Positions 1 through 6,493 of a DNA stretch of 8,259 nucleotides are shown here, in pieces. The notes below the pieces were generated by a model. It was not told the origin of the DNA, did not search any database, and was given only the letters and a program-made list of their open reading frames with translations. Each line of letters opens with the position of its first letter. Positions within the stretch are counted from its first letter, which is position 1. The stretch is from positions 1 through 8,259 of the forward strand of contig JAUXBC010000031.1 of the NCBI GenBank assembly GCA_030619615.1. The letters are read 5' to 3'. Made by a program: the position numbers and the translations under genes. The DNA is from Dehalococcoidia bacterium (GTDB lineage: Bacteria; Chloroflexota; Dehalococcoidia; E44-bin15).

Positions 1-795
1 AACATCGGTCAAAAGCTCGAAGTAGTCCATCATCAGGTCGTCGGGGATGCTCATCACCTTGCCATACATATCATTGGGCGGCTCGTCGATGGCGATGTAA
101 TTGCCCAGGCTCTTTGACATCTTCATGCTGCCGTCGGTGCCCAAAAGCAAGGGAACAAGGAAAACCTGCTGCGGCGGTTGACCCGCCATCTGCTGAAGCT
201 CCCGTCCCACCAGGCAGTTGAACTTCTGGTCGGTGCCCCCAAACTCCACATCGGCCTCGATAACTACCGAATCATAGGCCTGAAGCAGTGGATAAAGGAG
301 CTCGGTGATAGCGATGGGGCGACCCGAGGCATACCTCTTTGAGAAGTCCTCCCTCGCCAGCATCTGAGCCACGGTGAACTTGCTGGCAAGGCTTATCACA
401 TCGCTGAGGGTGAACTTCCCAAACCACTCGCTCTGCCAAAGCACCTTGGCCCTCTCCTTATCCACCACCTTAAAGAACTGCTTCATATAGGTTTCGGCGT
501 TGGCTCGCACCTCTTCAGGGGAAAGCATGGGGCGGGTCTGGGACTCGCCGCTGGGGTCGCCGATCTGGGCGGTCCAGTCGCCAACGATGAGGATAATCTG
601 GTGCCCCAGCTCCTGAAACTGGCGCAGCTTCCTTAGCCCCACCACATGCCCCAAGTGAATATCGGGGCAGCTTGGGTCAAAGCCCTGCTTGAGGCGAAGA
701 GGCTTGCCCGCCTCGAGAAGCCTCACCAGCTCCTCCTCGACGATGATCTCGGCAACCCCTCTTCTTAAAAGGGAAGAAAGCTTCTCAGCGGTCAT
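1..795 (-). CDS. tyrS: Tyrosyl-tRNA synthetase, C-terminus cut by the window edge
   Basis: Class I aminoacyl-tRNA synthetase that activates tyrosine with ATP and charges tRNA-Tyr in the cytoplasm. The visible 265 residues hold the Rossmann catalytic core: an HIGH-type signature HLGH at residues 47-50, preceded by GFDPSCPDI; the tyrosine-site signature GGTDQKFN at 186-193; and a canonical KMSKS loop at 225-229 followed by LGNYIAIDEPP. HLGH together with a strict KMSKS resembles the TyrRS subgroup typified by Thermus. The remaining third of the protein, including the tRNA-binding S4-like domain expected in this family, lies beyond position 1. The start overlaps the ribF stop. Two ATGs are possible, at 798 and 795. 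I chose 795 because the AGGTGG ribosome site sits 4 nt from it and only 1 nt from the upstream ATG. It is the third gene of the run with the HD-GYP sensor and ribF. No T-box leader is possible, since there is no untranslated space ahead of it. Confidence 0.96.
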   Translation of the reverse strand, partial: MTAEKLSSLLRRGVAEIIVEEELVRLLEAGKPLRLKQGFDPSCPDIHLGHVVGLRKLRQFQELGHQIILIVGDWTAQIGDPSGESQTRPMLSPEEVRANAETYMKQFFKVVDKERAKVLWQSEWFGKFTLSDVISLASKFTVAQMLAREDFSKRYASGRPIAITELLYPLLQAYDSVVIEADVEFGGTDQKFNCLVGRELQQMAGQPPQQVFLVPLLLGTDGSMKMSKSLGNYIAIDEPPNDMYGKVMSIPDDLMMDYFELLTDV

Positions 796-1721
796 CATCC
801 CACCTGTAATTCCAATGACCTAGTCTGTTCCACGTCCCTCGTTATCTGAGCCTTAAGCTCATCGGCGCTGGCAAACCTGATCTCGCCACGCAGCCGCTCC
901 ACCAGCTCGATGTCAAGCTCTCGCCCATAAAGCTCCCCCTCAAAATCGAGGAGGTGAACCTCAACGATGCGCTGGCCACCGCCGAAGGTGGGGCGTATGC
1001 CAATGTTTGTCACCGCCTTATAAAGCGTTTCGCTAAGGAAGGCTCGCGTGGCATAGACGCCATCGGCAGGGAGGGCTTGCTCGGGGGCAAGGATTAGATT
1101 CGCTGTAGGAAATCCCAGAAGCTTGCCTCGCTCATCGCCCTTTGTCACCTGCCCCGCTAGTCTGAAGCGCCGTCCCAAAAGCTCGCTCGCCTTTATCATA
1201 TCGCCTTGGCTTAAAGCATGGCGTATCGCCGTGCTGCTCACCACCTCACCTTGCCACACCTTCGGTGGCACCACCTCTAAACTGAAATGAAGCTCCTCAC
1301 CCAGCGATTCAAGGGTGTGGGCATCGCCCTCCCTCCCCCTGCCCAGCGTGAAGTCCGGTCCAATCACCAGGACTCGCATCCTGAGCTCACTCTGCAGTAG
1401 AGCGACGAACTCTCGGGCACGAAGTTGAGCCAGCTCAGGGGTGAAGGAAAGGGGAACGATAAGCTCCACACCAAGGCTTGTTAAAAGTTTAATCCGTTCC
1501 TGAAGGCTGGTCAAGTAGGTAACCTTGATCTCTGGAGAGAGCACAAGGCGGGGATGGCGATGAAAGGTTACCACACCGCTAAGGAGGTCCTCCCTGTCAG
1601 CCTTTTCCCTAAGCTTCTCAATGAGATACTGGTGACCCAAATGAACGCCATCGAAAACGCCAATGGTGAGCGCAGTTTCACCCTTTGGCACCACCTTCGC
1701 CAGCTCCTCTTGAACCAGCAT
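795..1721 (-). CDS. ribF: Bifunctional riboflavin kinase / FMN adenylyltransferase (FAD synthetase)
   Basis: Cytoplasmic enzyme that phosphorylates riboflavin to FMN and adenylates FMN to FAD. At 308 residues it has the usual length of bacterial RibF. The N-terminal nucleotidyltransferase domain (about 1-185) has GVFDGVHLGH at 21-30 with the HxGH signature at 27-30, TFHRHP at 52-57, GPDFTLGRGREGD at 121-133, and SSTAIR at 162-167. The C-terminal kinase domain (about 186-305) has GFPTAN at 203-208, ADGVYA at 219-224, NIGIRPTFG at 239-247, and the VEVHLLDF strand at 253-260, whose E254 sits at the catalytic-base position of the family. Both activities therefore look intact. The start is an ATG preceded by GAGGGAAGAG, 15 nt after the stop of the HD-GYP gene, and the stop overlaps the tyrS start. 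The 15-nt gap leaves no room for an FMN riboswitch, so flavin control is not visible here. Confidence 0.97.
   Translation of the reverse strand: MLVQEELAKVVPKGETALTIGVFDGVHLGHQYLIEKLREKADREDLLSGVVTFHRHPRLVLSPEIKVTYLTSLQERIKLLTSLGVELIVPLSFTPELAQLRAREFVALLQSELRMRVLVIGPDFTLGRGREGDAHTLESLGEELHFSLEVVPPKVWQGEVVSSTAIRHALSQGDMIKASELLGRRFRLAGQVTKGDERGKLLGFPTANLILAPEQALPADGVYATRAFLSETLYKAVTNIGIRPTFGGGQRIVEVHLLDFEGELYGRELDIELVERLRGEIRFASADELKAQITRDVEQTRSLELQVG
800..805 (-). promoter_or_regulatory. Ribosome binding site of tyrS, inside the ribF 3' end
   Basis: The AGGTGG motif lies within the last codons of ribF. It is 1 nt from the ATG at 798 and 4 nt from the ATG at 795, so spacing favours the second ATG. 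The junction reads GGATGATGACC: the ribF TGA (797-795) overlaps both candidate starts, which points to translational coupling. Confidence 0.6.
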
Positions 1722-1736
1722 CTCTTCCCTCGGTCT

Positions 1737-4700
1737 TTAATTACCAAAGGCGCGGAGAAAGGCCTCTATCACATCGGCGTCCCACTGGGTACCCGCCCCC
1801 TCCCTGAGGATCTCGATAGCCTGCTCACTGGCCATGGCAGGACGGTAGGGGCGGGCTGAAGTCATCGCATCATAGGCATCGGCGACGGCGAGGATACGTG
1901 CCCCCATCGGTGTCTCTTCGCCGCGAAGGCTGTTGGGATACCCCCCACCGTTGTAGCGCTCATGGTGGTGCTCGATAACGGACAATGTCCCATTGAGGAA
2001 GCCGAGGTGACGCAAAAGGTCCACCGCCCTTGTGGGGTGGAGCTGGATCTCAGCCCTCTCGCTGGGGGTGATAGCGCTTGGCTTAAGCAATATGCCATCG
2101 GGAATGCCGATCTTGCCCAGGTCATGAAGCCTTGCCGCCGTCTCTATCTTCCTCATCTCCTCGTGAGAGAGCCGCAGCTCGAAGGCGGTCTGGCGGGCAA
2201 GCTGAGCCACCCTATCCGAATGACCACGGGTGTAGGGGTCGCGGGCCTCCAGGGTGAGAACGAGGGTTCGGGCCATCTTTAGATAGGCATCCTCAAGCTC
2301 TTGCCTTCCCCTCTCCAGGGCCTTGGAACTTTCCACAAGCTGGTTATAGGCTACCTCCAGCTCCTCCTTGCGCTGCTTTGCCTCCTCATACAGCCTGTCA
2401 TTCTCGATGGCAACGGCAATCTGACCGGCCAGCTCCTCGAGCATCTCTTTCTCCCTCTCCCCATAGGCATTGGGGTGACGGCTGACGAGGTTAAAGGTGC
2501 CGAAGACCTCACCCTTGGAGAAAAGGGGGAGACGGATCGCTGATCTCAGCCCCTCTCTAAAATGGGTCTCATCGCTGTAGAACTGCCTCTCCTGGGCGAG
2601 GTCTGCCTCGATGATGGCCCTTCTGTTTGTCATTACCCACTGCGCGGCTGACCCCTCTAGGGGCACAACCGCCCCTGACCGCAGCGCCGTGTCCATCTCC
2701 GAGGAGGTGACCAGAACCCGCACCATATCCCCCTCAATCAGGTTGATGGTGATGCGGTCAGCGTCAACCAGCTTCTTCACCCCGGCAACAAAGGCCTCGA
2801 AGACCTCCTTGATGTTCAAGCTGGAGACCATGATCCTGGTCAGCTCAGCGGTCACGGCAAGCCGCTCGGTATGCCGCAGAATCTCGTCCTCTGCCCGCTT
2901 GCGCTCGCTGATGTCGCGGGCCATGCCTATGACCTCAACCTTGCCTCCCCTTTCCACGGGAAAGCTCGTTATCTCAATGCTGACCCGAGAGCCGTCCTTC
3001 CTGATCAATTCATATTCATCGGGCCCTGATGGCTCACCCTTGATGCTTTTCTCCAGTGCCGCTATAGCCGTCGGAAGAGACTCCTCGGGGAGAAGCCCAA
3101 GCTCCAAGAAACTCCTGCCGATGACCTCCTCCCTAGAGTAGCCAATCATTTCCTCTGCCTTTTTGTTTCCATCTATGAATCTGGCCTCAAGGTCATGGAC
3201 AAAAATGGCATCGGGGGCATTTTCTATTAGAGCATTTAGCCTTTCTTGGGATTCCCTCAGTTCCTCGGCCCTGGCCCTGGTCTGTTCAAAGAGCTCGGCG
3301 TTCTCAATGGCCACCGCTATCTGGTTGCTGATGACATTAAGCAGCTCCAAGTCCCCAGGGGTAAACCAACGCTTGGAGCGGCTGCTAAGAACCATCACTC
3401 CCCGCAGCATCTCCTTGGACCACATGGAGGTGCCAACATAGGATTGCATCCCCTCCCTCTCTATTACCGCCGTCACCCCGGCCAGGGTGGCTTCGTCAAG
3501 CATCCTCTCCAGTCCAAAAGTGGGCTCCCTCTCCTCTTGCCAGCGCTGAATGTCCGCTTCCGCCACCTTTATTCTTCCCATTGTGCCCACAAACTCCTCA
3601 GACACCCCGCTATGAGCCTTAAGTACTAGTTCCCTCGCCTCGGTATCGATGAAATAGATGACACCCGCGTCTAAATCGGTCACCTCCAGCACCTTGGCCA
3701 GGGCAGTGTCTAGAAGCTCATCCAAGTCCAAGGTCTGGCTCACCGTTTGCGCGATGGCATGCAGGGCCTCAAGCCGCTTGGTATGGCTTAGAATCTCCTC
3801 CTCTGCCCGCTTGCGCTCGCTGATGTCCCTGATGATCTGAGAAACGGCAGGCTTCCCCTCATAGATGATGTCCTTAGCGCTGATCTCGACAGGAACCCTT
3901 GTCCCGTCTTCTCTGAGGAACACCGATTCATATCGCTCCGGCGTAGGCTCGCCGCGCATGCTTCTTCGGTATAATTCCATCACATCCTCTAGCACCTCAG
4001 GGGCCAAGAATTTGGTGAAGGGTTGCCCAATCTGCTTCTCCCCATAGCCAACAATCTCGCGAGACCTCTTATTGGCAAAGATTACCCGTTCCCCCCGAAG
4101 CACTATATAGCCATCACTGATGTCCTCGACCAGATGCCTGAATTTCCCCTCCGATTGCTTAAGCGCCTCCTCTACCCGCTTGCGCTCGGTGATGTCCCTG
4201 AGGATTGCCACCCCACCAAGAAACTCACCTTCTATGAAGCTGGGTATGGACCTTAGTTCAAACAAAGTCATTTCCCCATTCTTCGCTTGCAATGTAATTT
4301 CAACATCTTTTACCGGCTCCCCGGTACGCGCCTTTTCGAATGCCGCCTGTCCTATCGGGATGGACTCCGGTGCAAGAAACTCCCAGAAGTCTCTACCTAG
4401 AACCTCATCCTGTGCGTAGCCCAACCTGTGCAAAGCATATGCGTTCATGAAAGCCAGTCTTCCGTTACTGTCGATATGGACGATGAGATCAGGTGCCGAC
4501 TCGACCAGCCTTTCATATCGCTCCTGAGACTCGCGCAGCGCCTCCTCGGCCCTCCTGCGCTCGGTGATGTCCCTGAGAAGCAGGGAGTAGGCACGTTCGC
4601 CCGCATAGGTGATCTGCTTGAATCTGACCTCGAGGGACACGCTGCTCCCATCTTCTCGCTGAACCGCAAATTCCTCTATCTCTGGTGGCGGCTCTCCACT

Positions 4701-4955
4701 CCTGGTCCTTTCATAGATTTGCGCCGCCTTCTCACGGCTATCAGGGGTCAAAAGCTGCACGAAAGGCCCACCAATTATCTCCGCCACGGGTCTTCCCAGG
4801 AATGCGGCAACTCTCTTGTTGGCAAACAGTACCCGGTTGCCTCGAACCACCAGATAGCCATCATCGATGTCCTCGATGAGTTGCCTGTAGTTCTCCTCCG
4901 CTTCCTTGAGCCCCTTGGCTGATCGGGGCCCACGACTCCTTGGTTTCTTATCCAT
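1737..4955 (-). CDS. Multi-sensor PAS/GAF HD-GYP protein, predicted cyclic-di-GMP phosphodiesterase
   Basis: A 1072-residue soluble signalling protein with no membrane segment, signal peptide, receiver or GGDEF domain. Domain order is PAS1 (about 20-135), PAS2 (145-258), PAS3 (268-382), GAF1 (395-555), PAS4 (570-688), GAF2 (697-855), charged coiled coil (855-895), HD-GYP (897-1072). Each PAS ends in a DI(T/S)ER(K/R)R linker. Each GAF ends in the helix QIAVAIEN (545-552 and 845-852). The HD-GYP core looks intact: GHS at 911-913, HDLGKIGIPDG at 944-954, H973, HHE at 997-999, GYP at 1005-1007, and D1026 in VADAYDAM. Residue 1002 is Asn where the family often has Asp (HHERYNGGGYP). By family this domain hydrolyses c-di-GMP; the specific activity and the input ligands are inference. 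No LOV-type GXNCRFLQ motif is present, so a flavin photosensor is not supported. The start ATG follows GTGGGGAAAC. The gene leads a run with ribF and tyrS, and its own promoter is likely just upstream. Confidence 0.95.
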   Translation of the reverse strand: MDKKPRSRGPRSAKGLKEAEENYRQLIEDIDDGYLVVRGNRVLFANKRVAAFLGRPVAEIIGGPFVQLLTPDSREKAAQIYERTRSGEPPPEIEEFAVQREDGSSVSLEVRFKQITYAGERAYSLLLRDITERRRAEEALRESQERYERLVESAPDLIVHIDSNGRLAFMNAYALHRLGYAQDEVLGRDFWEFLAPESIPIGQAAFEKARTGEPVKDVEITLQAKNGEMTLFELRSIPSFIEGEFLGGVAILRDITERKRVEEALKQSEGKFRHLVEDISDGYIVLRGERVIFANKRSREIVGYGEKQIGQPFTKFLAPEVLEDVMELYRRSMRGEPTPERYESVFLREDGTRVPVEISAKDIIYEGKPAVSQIIRDISERKRAEEEILSHTKRLEALHAIAQTVSQTLDLDELLDTALAKVLEVTDLDAGVIYFIDTEARELVLKAHSGVSEEFVGTMGRIKVAEADIQRWQEEREPTFGLERMLDEATLAGVTAVIEREGMQSYVGTSMWSKEMLRGVMVLSSRSKRWFTPGDLELLNVISNQIAVAIENAELFEQTRARAEELRESQERLNALIENAPDAIFVHDLEARFIDGNKKAEEMIGYSREEVIGRSFLELGLLPEESLPTAIAALEKSIKGEPSGPDEYELIRKDGSRVSIEITSFPVERGGKVEVIGMARDISERKRAEDEILRHTERLAVTAELTRIMVSSLNIKEVFEAFVAGVKKLVDADRITINLIEGDMVRVLVTSSEMDTALRSGAVVPLEGSAAQWVMTNRRAIIEADLAQERQFYSDETHFREGLRSAIRLPLFSKGEVFGTFNLVSRHPNAYGEREKEMLEELAGQIAVAIENDRLYEEAKQRKEELEVAYNQLVESSKALERGRQELEDAYLKMARTLVLTLEARDPYTRGHSDRVAQLARQTAFELRLSHEEMRKIETAARLHDLGKIGIPDGILLKPSAITPSERAEIQLHPTRAVDLLRHLGFLNGTLSVIEHHHERYNGGGYPNSLRGEETPMGARILAVADAYDAMTSARPYRPAMASEQAIEILREGAGTQWDADVIEAFLRAFGN
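2887..2915 (-). repeat. 29-bp exact direct repeat, copy 2 (PAS4-GAF2 linker)
   Basis: Identical over 29 nt to 3799-3827 in the same gene. It encodes the linker DISERKRAED (residues 681-690) after PAS4. Two more diverged relatives occur after PAS2 (about 4161-4205) and PAS1 (about 4533-4577). Identity at the nucleotide level in a protein linker suggests recent internal duplication or gene conversion. Confidence 0.85.
3799..3827 (-). repeat. 29-bp exact direct repeat, copy 1 (PAS3-GAF1 linker)
   Basis: Identical to 2887-2915, 912 bp away and in the same reading frame. It encodes DISERKRAEE (residues 377-386) between PAS3 and GAF1. The protein similarity carries on past the DNA identity into ILSHTKRLEA versus ILRHTERLAV, so the duplicated unit is a PAS-linker-GAF module. 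Confidence 0.85.
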
Positions 4956-4992
4956 GTTTCCCCACTTCTCTCCACCCCGGGCTCCCGCAAAT

Positions 4993-5021
4993 AGGTTACA
5001 TGATTATGTCATCTTTGTCAA
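4993..5021 (-). promoter_or_regulatory. Candidate sigma-70-type promoter for the HD-GYP-ribF-tyrS run
   Basis: In the 98-nt gap between aroF and the HD-GYP gene, a perfect -35 box TTGACA (5021-5016) is followed after 17 nt by TAACCT (4998-4993), a weak -10 box with 3 of 6 consensus positions. Transcription would start near 4986 and give a short leader of about 30 nt before the ATG at 4955. The perfect -35, ideal spacer and AT-rich surroundings support it; the poor -10 suggests a weak or activator-dependent promoter. Confidence 0.5.
5000..5012. repeat. Small palindrome ATGA-N5-TCAT in the promoter spacer
   Basis: A 13-bp interrupted inverted repeat (4-bp arms, 5-bp centre) lies wholly between the proposed -35 and -10 boxes. 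A regulator bound there could affect promoter opening. The arms are short, so it is only a candidate operator. Confidence 0.25.
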
Positions 5022-5030
5022 TTCATCTTT
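5009..5030 (-). repeat. Two direct copies of AAAGATGA flanking the -35 box
   Basis: AAAGATGA occurs at 5030-5023 and again at 5016-5009, 14 bp apart start to start. The TTGACA -35 box lies at the junction, sharing one base with the second copy. Short direct repeats overlapping a -35 box are a common layout for regulator binding. With 8-bp units, chance is not excluded. Confidence 0.35.
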
Positions 5031-5053
5031 AGTACTTATGTACCCTTTATCAG

Positions 5054-6085
5054 TTAACCTTTGGTACTGCCCGCCATTTTGCGCCCCACCGAGGCCACCA
5101 CCGCCACCACCTGGGCCATCAGTCGCTGGAAGTTCTCAAAGGTAAGCGACTGAGCGCCATCCTTGAGGGCTTGGTCGGGGTTGGGGTGAACCTCGATCAT
5201 CAATCCATCGGCCCCTGCGGCCACTGCGGCGAGGGCAAGGGGGGCGACGAGGTGCCACTTCCCCGTGCCATGACTTGGGTCGGCGATGATGGGCAGATGG
5301 CTCAGCTTCTCGATAACGGGAATGGCACTGACATCCATGGTATTTCTGGTATAGGTTTCAAAGGTCCTGATCCCCCGCTCACAGAGCATTAGCTGGCGAT
5401 TGCCCTGGGAAAGGATGTATTCAGCGGAAAGCAGCCACTCCTCGATGGTGGCCGACATGCCCCGCTTGAGCATCACCGGCTTGCGAGCTTTACCCACCTC
5501 ATCAAGAAGGATGAAGTTCTGCATGTTGCGCGCCCCCACCTGAAGGATGTCGGTATAGCCTAACACCAGCTCCACATCCTGTGGGGTCATCACCTCGGTG
5601 ATGATGGGCAGCCCGGTCTCCTCCCGAGCCCTAGCCAGGATCTTTAGCCCATCTTCGCCCAGCCCGCGGAAGCCATAGGGGGAGGTTGAGGGTTTGAAGG
5701 CACCGCCGCGCAGGATGTTTGCCCCCGCTGCTTTCACGGCGTGCGCCGTCTCCAGAACCTGCTCCTCGGTCTCCACAGCACAAGGACCGGCGATCACCAC
5801 AACCTCCTCACCACCTATATTCAAATCACCGACCTTTATCGTGGTATCTTGGGGCTGAAACTCCTTGCTGGAGAGCTTATAGGGCTTGGTGATGGGAATA
5901 ACCTCCTCAACACCGGGGAGGAGCTCGAGCATGTCGCGGAGCTCTGGGTAGGTTCGCCCCACTACCCCGATGACGGTTCGCTCCACACCTCGGGAAAGAT
6001 GGCCCGTGAACCCCTCCTTGGTTAGACGCTCAAGGAGCCCATTGATCTCTTTCTCTCCAGAATCGATCTTCATCACTACAATCAT
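5054..6085 (-). CDS. aroF: 3-deoxy-7-phosphoheptulonate (DAHP) synthase, type I-beta with ferredoxin-like regulatory domain
   Basis: Catalyses phosphoenolpyruvate + erythrose 4-phosphate to DAHP, the first step of the shikimate pathway, in the cytoplasm. Its 343 residues split into an N-terminal ferredoxin-like domain (about 1-70, with HLSRGVERTVIGVVG at 29-43) and a TIM barrel. Metal ligands fall at C102 (AGPCAVE), H272 (DPSHGTGK), E298 (MIEVHPNPDQ) and D309. This matches the Cys-His-Glu-Asp set I recall for the Thermotoga maritima enzyme, position for position. Substrate-site motifs RGGAFKPSTSPYGF (126-139) and VGARNMQNF (183-191) are also present. In Thermotoga the same N-terminal domain closes over the barrel when Tyr or Phe binds; H29 and S31, implicated there in Tyr contact, are both conserved, so aromatic feedback inhibition is likely. 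The start ATG has GGAGG 7 nt upstream. The gene follows aroH by 32 nt and is the last of its co-directional run. Confidence 0.97.
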   Translation of the reverse strand: MIVVMKIDSGEKEINGLLERLTKEGFTGHLSRGVERTVIGVVGRTYPELRDMLELLPGVEEVIPITKPYKLSSKEFQPQDTTIKVGDLNIGGEEVVVIAGPCAVETEEQVLETAHAVKAAGANILRGGAFKPSTSPYGFRGLGEDGLKILARAREETGLPIITEVMTPQDVELVLGYTDILQVGARNMQNFILLDEVGKARKPVMLKRGMSATIEEWLLSAEYILSQGNRQLMLCERGIRTFETYTRNTMDVSAIPVIEKLSHLPIIADPSHGTGKWHLVAPLALAAVAAGADGLMIEVHPNPDQALKDGAQSLTFENFQRLMAQVVAVVASVGRKMAGSTKG

Positions 6086-6092
6086 CTTCTAG

Positions 6093-6097
6093 CCTCC
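6093..6097 (-). promoter_or_regulatory. Ribosome binding site of aroF
   Basis: A GGAGG lies 7 nt before the ATG at 6085, in the 32-nt gap after aroH. It fixes this ATG, rather than the in-frame internal ATG four codons later, as the start. This agrees with the family's usual MIVV N-terminus. Confidence 0.75.
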
Positions 6098-6117
6098 AGA
6101 TTCCACTTCTGCCTTCC

Positions 6118-6477
6118 TCACCGGCCCCAAGACCTCAACCCCTTAGCTCCTTTGATATAAACGTGGACGATCTCCTCCACCCTCTTTTCCGTGTTAAAGA
6201 GTATTAGGATGCGCAGACACATAGGTAAGCTGCCCAAGACATTCATCTCATGCCCACAAAGTAGCGCCGTCTCAGAGAAGCCTATCTCCCTCGCCGCCAC
6301 TGCGGGGAACTCAGCATCGATGTCTGGGGTTGTGGTGAAAAGGATGCAAGCCACATCCTCTTCCCGAACCCCATTGGCACGGACCATCTCCTGGAGCAAT
6401 TCCTTCGTTGCTGCCAGGATATCCTCCGCGGTATTGGCATCCACCGTGGTTGCCCCTCGAATGCCCCGACAGTTCAT
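6118..6477 (-). CDS. aroH: Chorismate mutase, AroH type
   Basis: Cytoplasmic enzyme that rearranges chorismate to prephenate, the branch point to phenylalanine and tyrosine. The 119-residue protein has the fold-family signature of the trimeric Bacillus subtilis AroH, not the all-helical AroQ type. It opens with CRGIRGATTVDANT (R7) and continues with TTTPDIDAEFPAVAARE (R63), ALLCGHEMNVLG (C74, E77), LRIL (R89) and VHVYIKGAKGLR (Y107). These correspond to the B. subtilis active-site residues R7, R63, C75, E78, R90 and Y108, shifted by one after a single-residue deletion, so the enzyme should be active. The C-terminal tail is short compared with B. subtilis (119 versus 127 residues). The start ATG has AAAGG 8 nt upstream. 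The gene begins 16 nt after the CPBP stop and precedes aroF by 32 nt. Together the pair supplies the first and the branch-point steps of Phe/Tyr synthesis. Confidence 0.96.
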   Translation of the reverse strand: MNCRGIRGATTVDANTAEDILAATKELLQEMVRANGVREEDVACILFTTTPDIDAEFPAVAAREIGFSETALLCGHEMNVLGSLPMCLRILILFNTEKRVEEIVHVYIKGAKGLRSWGR

Positions 6478-6493
6478 GGCTTCAACCTTTGCA

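Noticed and set aside
1722..1736. FMN riboswitch ahead of ribF or T-box ahead of tyrS
   Set aside because: The gaps are 15 nt and none, far too short for either leader, and no matching motif is seen.
1862..2125. 87-codon minus-strand frame inside the HD-GYP region
   Set aside because: It overlaps the HD-GYP catalytic domain in another frame, and the real frame contains intact HD, HHE and GYP motifs.
2611..3141. 176-codon open frame on the plus strand, plus several others opposite the HD-GYP gene (for example 4428-4922)
   Set aside because: All are antisense to well-supported PAS/GAF/HD-GYP coding sequence. Their serine- and leucine-rich translations mirror the Glu/Arg codons of the true gene.
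5030..5056. Possible transcription terminator after aroF
   Set aside because: Only a four-base GTAC self-complementary pair is visible, with no GC-rich stem or T-run. Read-through from aroF into the HD-GYP gene therefore remains possible.
4906..5145. Plus-strand frame encoding a proline-rich run that spans the promoter gap
   Set aside because: The proline run is the reverse complement of the Ala/Val/Gly-rich C-terminus of AroF. No ribosome site or family motif supports it.
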